A stretch of DNA of 64,000 nucleotides, from positions 1,116,001 to 1,180,000 of the forward strand of contig NZ_AP012273.1 in the NCBI RefSeq assembly GCF_000828615.1, read 5' to 3'. This DNA is from Thiolapillus brandeum (GTDB taxonomy: Bacteria; Pseudomonadota; Gammaproteobacteria; Chromatiales; Chromatiaceae). Positions 27,394-37,196 of this stretch are shown here, in pieces; the stretch's first letter is position 1, and the number at the start of each line of letters is the position of its first letter. The position numbers were made by a program, and so were the translations under genes. The notes below the pieces were generated by a model. That model made no database searches. It was given only the letters and a program-made list of their open reading frames with translations, and had not been told where the DNA came from.

Positions 27394-28050
27394 ATGCAAG
27401 GGCGCCTGGTGCGATGGAACGACGACAAGGGTTTTGGTTTTATCAATGTCGACAAGCAGAAGCGGGACGTATTTATACATATCTCCCAGGTCGTGAATAT
27501 GCCCAGGCGTCCCCAGAGAGGAGATGTCATGGCGTTCGTGCTGGGTCAGGACAAAGATGGCCGGCCCAGGGCAGAGCAGGCGAGCATCCAGGGGCTTGCA
27601 AAGCGGAAGGCTGGTATATCGCACGGACGGCAGCGTAGCTATAACATTCGAGGCCGGTCTCTGGGCGTTCCAGGCTGGATCCTGGTGCTGGCGCCCATGG
27701 CCTTTTCTGCCTGGGTTCTCTATAGAGATCACAATATCCTGCCCCTGACGGGTTACCTGTTCATGAGTCTGTTCACTTTCATTGCCTACGCCTATGACAA
27801 GAAGAAGGCCATCGATGGCCAGTGGCGTACGCCGGAAAACACCCTGCATGTCATGGAGTTGCTTGGTGGCTGGCCGGGTGGTTTCTTGGCCCAGTATAAA
27901 ATCCGTCACAAGAGCGTGAAAGGCAGCTACCAGGAGGTTTTCTGGCTGATCGTCTTCCTGCACCTTGTGCTTTGGCTGGATTACCTGCTGTTTTCCGGTC
28001 GCTGGATATGGCACCCCTTGGGCCGTCTGATGGGAGGAATTTGGGGATGA
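27394..28050 (+). CDS. Cold-shock domain / DUF1294 membrane protein
   Basis: The N-terminus is a cold-shock domain (MQGRLVRWNDDKGFGFINV, DVFIHISQV), expected to bind single-stranded nucleic acid. After a basic linker comes a DUF1294 membrane region with three helices and the conserved YDKKKAIDGQWRTPENTLH. I chose the ATG at 27394, with CAGGGA upstream, over 27373 seven codons earlier, since family proteins begin just before the cold-shock domain. The function of the fusion is unknown. It follows lpdA closely and overlaps the next gene (ATGA). Confidence 0.85.
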   Translation: MQGRLVRWNDDKGFGFINVDKQKRDVFIHISQVVNMPRRPQRGDVMAFVLGQDKDGRPRAEQASIQGLAKRKAGISHGRQRSYNIRGRSLGVPGWILVLAPMAFSAWVLYRDHNILPLTGYLFMSLFTFIAYAYDKKKAIDGQWRTPENTLHVMELLGGWPGGFLAQYKIRHKSVKGSYQEVFWLIVFLHLVLWLDYLLFSGRWIWHPLGRLMGGIWG

Positions 28051-28817
28051 AACCCTATTTTCGCCAGTTTGGCGAGGAGCATCCGGGAGTGCCCCTGGTG
28101 CTTCTCCATGGTCTGCTCGGTTCACTGGTCAACTGGCAGCGCATCGCCAGAAACTTGTCCAAAACCCATCGCGTGATCGTGCCGGATCTTCGTAACCATG
28201 GGCGTTCCCCCCATGATCCTGACGTGTCCTATGAGGCTATGGCGGCGGATATACTGGAACTGATGGATGATTTGAAGATTTCCCGTGCAGCACTGGTGGG
28301 GCACAGCATGGGTGGCAAGACGGCCATGGTGCTTGCCTTGCAACATGCGAAGCGTGTGGAGCGCCTGGCTGTCGTTGATATTGCTCCCGTGGCCTACCGT
28401 GGACGGCTTGGGCAACTGCTCGATGCCCTGTTGGCCCTGCCATTGGAGCAAATCGGGAACCGCACCCATGCGAATGATTTACTGTCGGAACGGGTGCCTG
28501 ACAAGGCGGTGCGCGATCATATGTTGCAGAACCTCCAGCGTACTGAACACGGCTGGCGCTGGCGCAACAACCTGCAGGCCTTGCGGGATGGGCTCGATGT
28601 GATCAGCAGTTTTCCCGGGTACCTGTCGAAACCCTACACAGGCAGGTGTTGCTTCATCAAGGGGGAGCATTCAGACTATATCGACGAACAAAGCCTGTCC
28701 CGTATCAACGCCCTGTTTCCCGCTGCGGAATTCGTGACCATCCCCGCCGCCGGACACTGGGTGTATGCCGAACAGCCACAGGCCTTCATAGAAGCCCTGG
28801 AAAATTTTCTTTCCTGA
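28047..28817 (+). CDS. Alpha/beta hydrolase, YbfF-like esterase
   Basis: The 256-residue protein has an alpha/beta-hydrolase fold: [10 protein letters not shown] (oxyanion region), [10 protein letters not shown], the nucleophile elbow GHSMGG and the late histidine in [11 protein letters not shown]. It is closest in pattern to the acyl-CoA esterase YbfF. The physiological substrate is unknown. It overlaps the upstream gene by four bases and ends 17 bases before xthA. Confidence 0.88.
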   Translation: MKPYFRQFGEEHPGVPLVLLHGLLGSLVNWQRIARNLSKTHRVIVPDLRNHGRSPHDPDVSYEAMAADILELMDDLKISRAALVGHSMGGKTAMVLALQHAKRVERLAVVDIAPVAYRGRLGQLLDALLALPLEQIGNRTHANDLLSERVPDKAVRDHMLQNLQRTEHGWRWRNNLQALRDGLDVISSFPGYLSKPYTGRCCFIKGEHSDYIDEQSLSRINALFPAAEFVTIPAAGHWVYAEQPQAFIEALENFLS

Positions 28818-28834
28818 ATCGGATAGACAAACAT

Positions 28835-29650
28835 ATGCGTATTGTTTCATTCAATGTCAACGGCGTCCGCGCCCGTCCTCATCAGCTCAAGGCCCTGGTT
28901 GACCAGTACCAGCCGGATATCATCGGGCTGCAGGAAATCAAGGTGCAGGACAGCGAGTTTCCCCGGGAAATGATCGAGGAACTCGGCTATCAAGTGGACT
29001 TTTACGGACAGAAAGGTCATTACGGTGTGGCGTTGATGTCCCGCGAACCCGCAGTTGAAGTGATTCGTGGATTGCCGGGAGACGATGATGACAGCCAGCG
29101 GCGCCTGATTACCGGTATTTACAGGACGCCGGGAGGTAAAGAGATCACCGTGATGAACGGGTATTTTCCCCAGGGAGAAAGCCGTGAACATCCGGTCAAA
29201 TTCCCCGCAAAGCAAAAATTTTATGCGGATCTGACGGAATGGTTGAAGCAGGATTTTTCGCCGGATCAGCATCTGGCGATCATCGGTGACATGAACATTG
29301 CGCCTACCGACAAGGATATTGGCATTGGTCCGGACAACATGAAGCGTTGGCTGCGCACGGGAAAATGCTCCTTTCTGCCGGAAGAAAGAGAGTGGTTGCA
29401 AACCCTCATGGACTGGGGCCTGTATGACAGCTGGCGGGAGAAATACCCTGAAGAAGACAACCTGTTCAGCTGGTTCGATTACCGCAGTAAAGGTTTTGAT
29501 CGTGATCCCAGGCGTGGCCTGCGTATCGATCTACTGCTTGCCAGCCATCCCTTGTTTGGCAAACTGGCGGATGCCGGTATTGCCTATGATATCCGGAGCA
29601 TGGAAAAGCCTTCTGATCATTGTCCGGTATGGATGGATGCCGACCTGTAA
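28835..29650 (+). CDS. xthA: Exodeoxyribonuclease III
   Basis: The 271-residue protein is an exonuclease III/AP endonuclease for base-excision repair. Active-site blocks seen are [18 protein letters not shown] (metal-binding Glu), [26 protein letters not shown] and the C-terminal SDHCPVW with the catalytic Asp-His pair. The ATG sits after a short gap from the hydrolase gene. Confidence 0.95.
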   Translation: MRIVSFNVNGVRARPHQLKALVDQYQPDIIGLQEIKVQDSEFPREMIEELGYQVDFYGQKGHYGVALMSREPAVEVIRGLPGDDDDSQRRLITGIYRTPGGKEITVMNGYFPQGESREHPVKFPAKQKFYADLTEWLKQDFSPDQHLAIIGDMNIAPTDKDIGIGPDNMKRWLRTGKCSFLPEEREWLQTLMDWGLYDSWREKYPEEDNLFSWFDYRSKGFDRDPRRGLRIDLLLASHPLFGKLADAGIAYDIRSMEKPSDHCPVWMDADL

Positions 29651-29727
29651 ACAGGATTGACAGGCGCTGGAAAATCCGGGGGATATGAAATGGCAGATCC
29701 CTGTTTGATATGAAGAGCCTGGTCATG

Positions 29728-29763
29728 TGAAAAAGCCCCGGCCGACAGGAGTCGACCGGGGCT
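29728..29763 (-). terminator. Rho-independent terminator of acs
   Basis: Arms 29734-29746 and 29751-29763 (AGCCCCGG.CGAC with its complement, one mismatch) form a 12-bp stem with a four-base loop; read on the minus strand it is followed by five T. It also sits just after xthA, but the plus side lacks a T-run. Confidence 0.85.
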
Positions 29764-29787
29764 ATGGATTACCGCTGTTCCCTGTGA

Positions 29788-31734
29788 TCAGCGATTCAGA
29801 CGGTTCTTGATGAGATCATCCACTACGGAAGGGTCCGCCAGGGTAGAGGTGTCTCCCAGGTTGTCCAGTTCGTTGGCGGCGATTTTGCGCAGGATGCGGC
29901 GCATGATCTTGCCGGAACGGGTCTTGGGCAAACCGGGTGCCCACTGGATGATGTTGATCTTGGCGATGGGGCCGATTTCCTTTCTCACCAGTTGCACCAG
30001 TTCGTCCTTGAGTTCATCAGCATATTCTTCCCCGGACATCAGGGTGACATAGGCGTAGATGCCCTGGCCGGTGATCTCATGGGGATAGCCCACCACGGCA
30101 GCTTCAGCCACCTTGGGATGCAACACCAGAGCGGATTCGATTTCCGCCGTGCCCAGGCGGTGACCGGAGACATTGAGTACATCATCCACCCGGCCGGTGA
30201 TCCAGTAGTAGCCATCGGCATCGCGTTTGGCGCCGTCGCCAGTGAAATAGTAGCCGGGATACATCTGGAAGTAGGTTTCATAGAAACGCTGGTGATCACC
30301 GTAGAGGGTGCGCATCATGGATGGCCAGGGGTGTTTTATGGCCAGATTGCCGGAGGCGGGATTGCCCTCGATCTCCTTGCCCTGGTCGTCCAGCAGCACG
30401 GGTTGTACCCCGAAGAAGGGCCAGCAGGCAGAACCGGGTTTCAACGGTGTGGCGCCGGGCAGGGGAGTAAGCATATGGGCGCCGGTTTCAGTCTGCCACC
30501 AGGTATCCACGATGGGGCAGCGTTTATTGCCTACTACCTGGTAGTACCATTCCCAGGCCTCGGGATTGATGGGCTCGCCCACGGTTCCCAGCACCCGCAG
30601 GCTTTCCCGTGAGGTGCAGGTTACCTTGTCTTCACCTGCGGCCATGAGGGCGCGAATGGCGGTGGGGGCGGTGTAGAAACTGGCCACCTGGTGCTTGTCG
30701 ATGACCTGCCAGAAGCGGCTGGCGTCGGGATAGGTGGGAATGCCTTCGAACATCAGGCTGATGGCGCCGTTGCACAGGGGGCCGTAAACGATATAGCTGT
30801 GGCCGGTGACCCAGCCGATGTCGGCGGTGCACCAATAGACTTCACCATCCTTGTAGTCGAACACCAGCTTGTGGGTCATGGCTGCCTGCAGCAGATAGCC
30901 GCCGGTGGTGTGCAACACGCCCTTGGGTTTTCCCGTGGAGCCGGAGGTGTAGAGGATGAACAGGGGATCTTCAGCATCCATCTCCTCGGCTTCGCAGACC
31001 GGATCGGCGTCGGCCATGGCCTCGTGATACCAGAGGTCACGGTCATCCGTCCATTCGACGGGATCACCGCCCCGCTTTACGACCACCGATGTATGTACAT
31101 TGGGACAGCTTTCCAGCGCCTTGTCGGCGTTGACCTTCAGGGGCAGGCGCTTGCCGCCACGGATGGACTGGTCGGCAGTGATCAGCACCTGGCAGTCGGA
31201 ATCCAGGATGCGGTCTTTCAGAGCGTCGGGAGAAAATGCGCTGAATACGATGGAATGCACGGCGCCGATGCGGGTGCAGGCGAGCATGGCCACCACCGCT
31301 TCGGGGATCATGGGCATGTAGATGGAAACCCTGTCGCCTTTCTTTACTCTGCGGCTCTTGAGCACGTTGGCGAATTTATTGACGTCAGCATGCAATTCCC
31401 GGTAGCTGATCTTCCTGTCTTCATTCGGATCATCACCTTCCCAGAGTATGGCGGTCTGATCGCCGCGGGTGTCCAGGTGGCGATCCAGGCAGTTCCAGGA
31501 GACGTTCAGCTTGCCGCCCTTGAACCATTCGATGTGCAGATCATCTTCCATGAAACTCCAGTCCAGCACCTTGTCCCAGCCCTTGAACCAGTGCAGGTAG
31601 TTCGTTGCCTGCTCGGCCCAGTATGCCTCGGGATCCTCAATTGAGCGCTGGTAGTCGGTTTCGTATTGTTCTGCGGTTATATTGGCCTGTGCGGCAAAGG
31701 CTTCGGGAACCGGGTAGATGGTATCTTCTGACAT
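29788..31734 (-). CDS. acs: Acetyl-CoA synthetase
   Basis: This 648-residue AMP-forming enzyme makes acetyl-CoA from acetate, ATP and CoA. Motifs: the P-loop [25 protein letters not shown] and the C-terminal [15 protein letters not shown] containing the lysine that is acetylated for control in homologues. The length equals other bacterial Acs. It heads toward a strong terminator and lies 55 bp after the exonuclease gene on the same strand. The acetate symporter genes lie in the same block. Confidence 0.97.
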   Translation of the reverse strand: MSEDTIYPVPEAFAAQANITAEQYETDYQRSIEDPEAYWAEQATNYLHWFKGWDKVLDWSFMEDDLHIEWFKGGKLNVSWNCLDRHLDTRGDQTAILWEGDDPNEDRKISYRELHADVNKFANVLKSRRVKKGDRVSIYMPMIPEAVVAMLACTRIGAVHSIVFSAFSPDALKDRILDSDCQVLITADQSIRGGKRLPLKVNADKALESCPNVHTSVVVKRGGDPVEWTDDRDLWYHEAMADADPVCEAEEMDAEDPLFILYTSGSTGKPKGVLHTTGGYLLQAAMTHKLVFDYKDGEVYWCTADIGWVTGHSYIVYGPLCNGAISLMFEGIPTYPDASRFWQVIDKHQVASFYTAPTAIRALMAAGEDKVTCTSRESLRVLGTVGEPINPEAWEWYYQVVGNKRCPIVDTWWQTETGAHMLTPLPGATPLKPGSACWPFFGVQPVLLDDQGKEIEGNPASGNLAIKHPWPSMMRTLYGDHQRFYETYFQMYPGYYFTGDGAKRDADGYYWITGRVDDVLNVSGHRLGTAEIESALVLHPKVAEAAVVGYPHEITGQGIYAYVTLMSGEEYADELKDELVQLVRKEIGPIAKINIIQWAPGLPKTRSGKIMRRILRKIAANELDNLGDTSTLADPSVVDDLIKNRLNR

Positions 31735-31789
31735 GATTGCGATCTCCGTTGTGAGGTTGAGTCTTTTTTATTACCTTGCAATCCCCTGG

Positions 31790-32482
31790 TCAAGGACTCA
31801 GGAGGAAATTCTTCAAGGGGGGTGATTTGGAATAGCTGCCATGAGCCAGCTGGGCAAGGAACAACTCTCCCGTGGCAATGGCATCCATGAGGGCATTGTG
31901 CGCCCGGTAAGGGGGCAGGCCATATTTGCTGCGCAGGTTGAACAGGCGCAGTTCATTGGCCTGGATGGGCTGTTGCAGGCGCTCCAGGCGCTTACGGGCA
32001 ATCTGCATGGTGTCGATGGCCGGTAGTACCGGGGCCATACCGTACAGACGTCGGCAGGCCTGTTGCAGAAAGCCGATCTCCACCTTGGCATGGTGCGCCA
32101 GCAATACCTTGCCGGACAGGGCTTCGAGTATGGATTCCACGACTTTCTCCAGTCCCATGCCGTCTGCGACCTGATCGTGGGTAATATGATGAATGCTGAT
32201 GTTTTCGTCCGCCATTTCCCGGTTGCTGCGAATGATCTGGTGGCGGGCGCTGCCCAGCAGCAGCTTTTCGTGCAGGAGTTCCACATGGCCGACGCTGAGC
32301 AGGTGGTCTTTGTTCGCATCCAGCCCCGTGGTTTCAAAGTCCATGGCCAGCAGGGGAACGTCATGGATGGGGAGCTTCCGGTGTGGAAATTCCGTGCCCA
32401 GAAAATTCTTCATGGGGCCCTCCGGAGCCTGTTCCAGCAGCTTTTTGCGCTTTTGATCCAGGTTGAAGAGCCAGCTCAGCAT
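31790..32482 (-). CDS. DnaQ-like 3'-5' exonuclease (DEDDh family)
   Basis: The 230-residue protein shows DEDDh motifs: ExoI AMDFETTGLD, ExoII with LLAHHAKVEIGFL, and ExoIII YRAHNALMDAIAT (His and Asp). The substrate may be DNA or RNA. In many proteobacteria such a gene sits next to the CBS/DUF294 gene and acetate symporter genes, as here; the reason is not known. Its start overlaps the stop of the DUF294 gene by one base (TGATG). Confidence 0.88.
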   Translation of the reverse strand: MLSWLFNLDQKRKKLLEQAPEGPMKNFLGTEFPHRKLPIHDVPLLAMDFETTGLDANKDHLLSVGHVELLHEKLLLGSARHQIIRSNREMADENISIHHITHDQVADGMGLEKVVESILEALSGKVLLAHHAKVEIGFLQQACRRLYGMAPVLPAIDTMQIARKRLERLQQPIQANELRLFNLRSKYGLPPYRAHNALMDAIATGELFLAQLAHGSYSKSPPLKNFLLSP

Positions 32483-34338
32483 CAGATTCGTCCGGTCTGG
32501 TAACGCATCTCCAGGGTGGCCTGCATGGTCTGCACCACCTTGAAGGCATCCTTGAGGTGTTCCCGCTCCAGCTTGGAGAGTTGCCTGGGCGACATGAAGT
32601 TGTCAGGATCGTCCCCGGCCTGGATCTGCGCGGCCTGGTGTTCGAGGCGCAGATTGCTGATGAATTCGAAGGCATCCAGCAGGTTGGCAGAGCCGCCTTT
32701 GCTCAGGGAGGCCGTGCCGGCAGCGGCGCGCAGGCGATCCTCGGTGCTGATTTCCTTCAGGCCTTCCGCCAAAGCATAGATCCGCGCCATGTCGATGATG
32801 GGCACCAGGCCGGAATGCTTCAGGTCCAGGGTGTCATCGTGCTGCCCGTCATGCACCAGTACAAAGTCGCGGAAGAAGCCCAGGGGTGGGCGATGAGTCA
32901 GTGCATTGCGTGTCATGTGCGCCAGAAACAACTGGTTCTTGGGGGTTTTTTTCAGTATGTTTCTGCGGATTTTTCGCAGCAGCTTTTCCTTGCCATGGAT
33001 GACCCGAAGATCAAAAAAGATACTGGATAGCATCAGCGCCATGGGTTCGGGTTCTTCTATCCATTTATCGAAGTATGCCTGCCAGGCTGAAGCGGTCTGA
33101 CGCCATTTGGGATTGCTGGCCATGACATCTCCGGGACAGTATATGAAACCGCAGGCATTGAGACCATCGTTGACGAAACGGGCCAGAGACTCGAACCAGG
33201 CATCGTCACCTGGCTGCATTTTGTCCGAGATGATGATGCCATTGTCCTGGTCGGAATGACTGGTTTGCTCACGCCGGGCCTGGGAACCGGCGGCGATCCA
33301 GGCGTAGGGAACCGGCGGTGGCCCCAACTTATCTTCCGCCATCTCGATGAGGCGCCGGGTGATGGCCCCGGATATGGCGGTGATGGCGTAACCCAGGTGA
33401 TGCAGGTCGGCCCCCATATTCACCAGCTGTAGCTGGATGCGCGGCAGCATTTTACTGGCTTCCACCAGGGTTTCCAGGGATTCGGCCTTGCGAATGGTGC
33501 TGGTCAGGTGCACGGCGCTCACACCTTCCTGGCGCATGATGTCTGTGGTGGTGATGACGCCGGTAATGTCGCCTTCGTCACCGAATACGGGAAGATGATG
33601 CACCTGGTTGCGGGTCATGACCAGTAGGGCGTCGAACAGGCTGTCGCTGGCGCTGATACTGATGATGTCCCGGGTCATGATCTGTTTCACGGGGGTATCC
33701 ACGTCAAGGGCATGAGCCACGCAGCGCTTGCGGATATCCCGGTCGGTGATCAGACCTGCGGGTTCGTGGTCTTCGAGAATGACCAGAGAAGAAACTCCTT
33801 TCTCTGACATGAGCATGGCGCATTCACGGATACTGTAATCCGGGTCGGCGGTGATCAGTGGCGCACGGCAAATTTCTCCGGCATAGGTATGCAGCAGGTT
33901 GGAGCTGCTTTGTTCCTGCATGCGTGCTACCGCCTGTTTGAGGCGTTGGGCGGCAGAGTGGCGAATGAAATGCAATACCGATTCATCCTGGTCCACGAGG
34001 CGGGACAGTTCATCACAAGGGATGCTGTACAAGAGCGTGTCTTCCGTGGCCTTGACGTAGAAATCAGGCATCACATCTGCGGCGCAGAAACTGGTGCAGA
34101 TGTCCCCTTCGCCCAGCATGCCGATGAGATTGTCCTCACCCGAATACATGGCAATGGCGCCCTGGCGCAGGATATGCAACATGGAAGTGCTGCCCGGTTC
34201 ACCGGAAACATCACCACCACGCCGCACATACTGAATGCTCAGGGCTTGAGTCAGTGCATTCAGTACATTTTCGGGCAGCCGGTCCAGGGGCGGAATGGCG
34301 GCGATGAAGTCACGTATTTCCTGAAGTTCGATTTCCAT
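32482..34338 (-). CDS. Cyclic-nucleotide-binding / CBS / DUF294 nucleotidyltransferase-like protein
   Basis: The roughly 618-residue protein has a cyclic-nucleotide-binding-like domain (about 10-130), a pair of CBS domains (about 150-270, LITDRDIRKRCVA and TDIMRQEG), a GlnD-like nucleotidyltransferase domain of DUF294 (about 330-430; GSQARREQTSHSDQDNGII carries the G-S and D-x-D pattern) and a DUF294 C-terminal domain. It is predicted to sense adenine nucleotides and perhaps modify a partner protein. I chose ATG 34338, with AGGTGA six bases before it, over a GTG at 34347. It sits between the exonuclease and symporter genes. Confidence 0.88.
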   Translation of the reverse strand: MEIELQEIRDFIAAIPPLDRLPENVLNALTQALSIQYVRRGGDVSGEPGSTSMLHILRQGAIAMYSGEDNLIGMLGEGDICTSFCAADVMPDFYVKATEDTLLYSIPCDELSRLVDQDESVLHFIRHSAAQRLKQAVARMQEQSSSNLLHTYAGEICRAPLITADPDYSIRECAMLMSEKGVSSLVILEDHEPAGLITDRDIRKRCVAHALDVDTPVKQIMTRDIISISASDSLFDALLVMTRNQVHHLPVFGDEGDITGVITTTDIMRQEGVSAVHLTSTIRKAESLETLVEASKMLPRIQLQLVNMGADLHHLGYAITAISGAITRRLIEMAEDKLGPPPVPYAWIAAGSQARREQTSHSDQDNGIIISDKMQPGDDAWFESLARFVNDGLNACGFIYCPGDVMASNPKWRQTASAWQAYFDKWIEEPEPMALMLSSIFFDLRVIHGKEKLLRKIRRNILKKTPKNQLFLAHMTRNALTHRPPLGFFRDFVLVHDGQHDDTLDLKHSGLVPIIDMARIYALAEGLKEISTEDRLRAAAGTASLSKGGSANLLDAFEFISNLRLEHQAAQIQAGDDPDNFMSPRQLSKLEREHLKDAFKVVQTMQATLEMRYQTGRI

Positions 34339-34347
34339 GTTTGTCAC

Positions 34348-34806
34348 CTAGTCCGAAACAGGAATTTCAGCGAAGTAGCGATGCTTGTTGCCGGAGATGA
34401 CCAGTTTCACCCGTTGGCCCTCGTGAATGGGCTCCCGGATCTCCAGCACCCATTTCCTGTTGTCTCCTCCCCGGCGATGCATGGGGCGGGGCGCTTGCTG
34501 GTCGGTAAAGGCCACCAGTGTACCCTTGATGGGGGTGCTGGTGCTCAGGTAGAAAAGGCGTTGTCCCCCCTCGTTCTCCATGGCAACGTTCACGGCAATT
34601 TCCCGGTGCAGCAGTTCACATACGCCGCTAAGCAGGTGGCAGTCTGGTTGCAGTGCCAGTGGTTTGTCCATGGTGGGCTGGGCATCGATCCTGTCGTCAA
34701 GGTAGATGCCCGTGAGTATATAACCGCCGATGGCCAGCATTGGTGCCAGGATGATGGCCAGTTTGACATGCCGGTTGGACTGATAGAAACGTTTTATTAA
34801 TCCCAT
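34348..34806 (-). CDS. Unrecognised single-pass membrane protein in the acetate block
   Basis: From the ATG at 34806 this is a 152-residue protein: a basic N-terminus (MGLIKRFYQSNRHVK), one membrane helix (about 15-36) and an exported or periplasmic domain with two cysteines close together (PDCHLLSGVC) that could form a disulfide. No family is recognised. The stop abuts the start region of the DUF294 gene, so they probably form one transcript downstream of the actP terminator. A longer frame to 35034 exists but the added part overlaps the terminator and looks non-coding. Confidence 0.7.
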   Translation of the reverse strand: MGLIKRFYQSNRHVKLAIILAPMLAIGGYILTGIYLDDRIDAQPTMDKPLALQPDCHLLSGVCELLHREIAVNVAMENEGGQRLFYLSTSTPIKGTLVAFTDQQAPRPMHRRGGDNRKWVLEIREPIHEGQRVKLVISGNKHRYFAEIPVSD

Positions 34807-34950
34807 GGGACCCGCATTATTGTGGTGTTTGTATATCCCTGGTTGAAGGAGCCAGGGGTTCAGCCTGTTTTCAGAGGCTCCCTGAGGAAGCGTCTGAAGA
34901 CAGGTTGAAGACAGGGCCGCAGGGAGAATCTTCCCTGCGGCATCCTGCAA

Positions 34951-34980
34951 GAAAAAGGCTCCCTGGGGAGCCTTTTTCTC
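34951..34980 (-). terminator. Rho-independent terminator after actP
   Basis: GGCTCC and GGAGCC around CTGG, flanked by five A and five T, form a symmetric hairpin that would work on both strands. It lies 16 bp beyond the actP stop. Confidence 0.85.
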
Positions 34981-34996
34981 CTGACGGATACAGCTA

Positions 34997-36730
34997 TCAG
35001 TGACCCGTGGCAGCACCGGCACCGGCGGGAACACGAATGTTCTCGACCATGTGCTGGATATGCTCCGGAGGCGGTGCAGTCACTTTGGCAACAACAAATG
35101 CCGTAACAAAGTTGAATACTGCGCCGATGGCGCCAAAGGCGTTGGGTTCAACGCCCAGGAACCAGTTGCTGCCCCAGCTCTGCAGATATTTCCAGTCGGC
35201 AATGAAGAAAATGCCCTTGTGCTGGAAAACATAGAACAGGGTGATACTGATTCCCACCAACATACCTGCCATGGCACCCTGCTTGTTCATGGACTTGGAG
35301 AAGATGCCCATCATCAGTGCCGGGAAGATGGAGGACGCCGCCAGGCCGAAGGCCAGGGCCACGGTACCGGCAGCGAAATCCGGTGGATGCAGTCCCAGAT
35401 ATCCCGCGGCCGCGATGGCACCGGCCATGGCGACCCGGCTGGCCATGAGTTCCGATTTTTCCGAGATGTTTGGTGCGAACACCCCCTTCAACAGGTCATG
35501 GGAGATGGACGACGCAATGGCCAGCAACAATCCTGCTGCCGTGGACAGGGCGGCGGCCAGGCCACCGGCAACCACCAGAGCAATGACCCAGTTGGGCAGC
35601 TTGGCGATCTCGGGGTTGGCCAGCACCATGATGTCGCGGTCGACTTTGACCATCTCGTTCTTGGCCTTGTCGGCTACATACTGGATCTTGCCATCCTTGT
35701 TCTTGTCTTCGAACTTCAGCAGACCGGTTTTTTCCCAGTTTTTGAACCACTGGGGACGCTGATCCACTTCGATCCACTGGCCGGGGGCCGGCTGAATGGT
35801 GTTCATCAGGTTCAGACGAGCCATGGCGCCAACAGCAGGAGCCACGGTGTACAGCAGGGCGATGAAGACCAGTGCCCAGCCTGCGGATGCGCGGGCATCA
35901 CGTACACGGGGTACGGTGAAGAAGCGCATGATGACGTGAGGCAGACCGGCGGTACCGATCATCAGGGACATGGTGTAGACGAACATGTTGAAGGTACTTA
36001 ATCGCGCCTTGTCGGTGTAGGCGCCAAATCCAAGATCGGTCATGGTCGCGTCGAGCTTGTCCAGCAGGAACATACCGCTGCCATCCGCCATTTTACTGCC
36101 CAGGCCGATCTGGGGAATGGGGTTGCCGGTCAGGTGCATGGAAATGAACACGGCAGGCACGGTGTAGGCAAAGATCAGAACGCAGTACTGGGCGATCTGG
36201 GTGTAGGTGATGCCTTTCATGCCGCCCATGACCGCGTAGATGAACACGATGCCCATGCCGATATACAGGCCGGTGTCATAGTCGGTTTCCAGGAAGCGGG
36301 AGAAAGCCACGCCGATACCCTTCATCTGGCCGATAACATAAGTCACGGATGCGATGATCAGGCAGATAACCGCCAGAATACGCGCCGACTTGCCGTAATA
36401 GCGGTCACCGATGAACTCGGGCACGGTGAACTTGCCATACTTGCGCAGGTAAGGTGCCAGGAGCATGGCGAGCAGCACGTAGCCGCCGGTCCAGCCCATG
36501 AGGAACACGGAACCACCATAGCCGTAGAAGGCAATCAGGCCCGCCATGGAGATGAAAGATGCGGCAGACATCCAGTCAGCGGCAGTAGCCATGCCGTTGA
36601 GTACCGGATTGACGCCCTTGCCGGCAACATAGAAGTCCCCGGTGGTCTTGGCGCGGGCCCAGATGGCAATGCCGATATACAGGGCAAAGGTCGCGCCGAC
36701 GACGATATAAGTTAGTGTTTGCAGATCCAT
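34997..36730 (-). CDS. actP: Cation/acetate symporter, ActP-like (VC_2705-type SSF)
   Basis: The 577-residue integral membrane protein belongs to the sodium:solute symporter family, with about 13 helices and signatures FYVAGKGVNPVLNGMATAA and GYGGSVFLMGWTGGYVLLA. A hydrophilic insertion of about 60 residues (near 310-375, WFKNWEKTGLLKFED) marks the subfamily that pairs with a small DUF4212 subunit. Acetate is the probable substrate given acs in the same block and family knowledge; other short organic acids are possible. It is 16 bp after the DUF4212 gene. Confidence 0.9.
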   Translation of the reverse strand: MDLQTLTYIVVGATFALYIGIAIWARAKTTGDFYVAGKGVNPVLNGMATAADWMSAASFISMAGLIAFYGYGGSVFLMGWTGGYVLLAMLLAPYLRKYGKFTVPEFIGDRYYGKSARILAVICLIIASVTYVIGQMKGIGVAFSRFLETDYDTGLYIGMGIVFIYAVMGGMKGITYTQIAQYCVLIFAYTVPAVFISMHLTGNPIPQIGLGSKMADGSGMFLLDKLDATMTDLGFGAYTDKARLSTFNMFVYTMSLMIGTAGLPHVIMRFFTVPRVRDARASAGWALVFIALLYTVAPAVGAMARLNLMNTIQPAPGQWIEVDQRPQWFKNWEKTGLLKFEDKNKDGKIQYVADKAKNEMVKVDRDIMVLANPEIAKLPNWVIALVVAGGLAAALSTAAGLLLAIASSISHDLLKGVFAPNISEKSELMASRVAMAGAIAAAGYLGLHPPDFAAGTVALAFGLAASSIFPALMMGIFSKSMNKQGAMAGMLVGISITLFYVFQHKGIFFIADWKYLQSWGSNWFLGVEPNAFGAIGAVFNFVTAFVVAKVTAPPPEHIQHMVENIRVPAGAGAATGH

Positions 36731-36746
36731 TTAATGACTCCTCAAT

Positions 36747-36998
36747 TTAGTCTTCGCGGACGCCGAATTCCTGGTCCAGCTTGTTCGCACGCCAGGCGTA
36801 GAAAAAGGTCAGGACCACGAAGGTGTAGATGGAGCCTTGCTGGGAGAACCAGAAGCCCAGCTTGTAACCGCCCAGGCGGATACTGTTCAGGGGCTCGGCA
36901 AGTAATATGCCGAACACGAACGAGGCAAGGAACCAGACCACCAGGCAACCGAATACCAGGCGCAGGTTCGCTTTCCAGTACGAAGCGTGTTTGCTCAT
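36747..36998 (-). CDS. DUF4212 small subunit of the sodium/solute symporter
   Basis: This 83-residue protein with two membrane helices (about 15-35 and 50-70) matches DUF4212 (YWKANLRLVFGCLVVWF, FWFSQQGSIYTFV, FYAWRANKLDQEFG). Such proteins are encoded directly before VC_2705-type symporters and are regarded as their small subunit. It is the first gene after the sigma-54-like promoter at 37102-37117. Confidence 0.93.
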   Translation of the reverse strand: MSKHASYWKANLRLVFGCLVVWFLASFVFGILLAEPLNSIRLGGYKLGFWFSQQGSIYTFVVLTFFYAWRANKLDQEFGVRED

Positions 36999-37101
36999 TT
37001 CAATTACTCTCTCTGTTGTGGGGAGATAGGTTGTTTTTTTGACCAGGATTCACAGATCCCGGTTTGATTTACCCATTGTCGCGGGAAATCCTTCTGATGG
37101 A

Positions 37102-37117
37102 AGCAATAACCGGGCCA
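37102..37117 (-). promoter_or_regulatory. Sigma-54 (RpoN)-type promoter for the DUF4212-actP operon
   Basis: On the minus strand TGGCCCGGTTATTGCT matches TGGCACG-N4-TTGCW with one mismatch and the exact GG-N10-GC spacing of -24/-12 elements. It lies about 104 bp upstream of the DUF4212 start. The next gene upstream encodes a sigma-54 activator. Confidence 0.72.
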
Positions 37118-37177
37118 GTTGGGATGTTCTTGATGTGGAACAAATTTCCCCTGGCAACATGGTGGGAAAAAGGGAAA

Positions 37178-37196
37178 GTGTTACCATAGGTAACAC
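37178..37196. promoter_or_regulatory. Perfect GTGTTACC-ATA-GGTAACAC palindrome, candidate activator site
   Basis: Eight-base arms at 37178-37185 and 37189-37196 are perfectly inverted. A further GGTAAC lies at 37211-37216, 22 bp (two helical turns) from the right arm. The site is about 70 bp upstream of the sigma-54-like promoter, where enhancer sites usually lie. TGTTAC/GTAACA half sites resemble those known for CbrB, though usually with wider spacing. Confidence 0.65.

Noticed and set aside
31777-31792. Sigma-54-like sequence TGACCAGGGGATTGCA on the minus strand before acs
   Set aside because: The -12 half (TTGCA) and spacing fit, but the invariant GG of the -24 element is GA. Not strong enough to list as a promoter.
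34807-35034. N-terminal extension of the 152-residue membrane protein
   Set aside because: The extension would read through the actP terminator and lacks a ribosome site; the ATG at 34806 precedes the basic tail and membrane helix.
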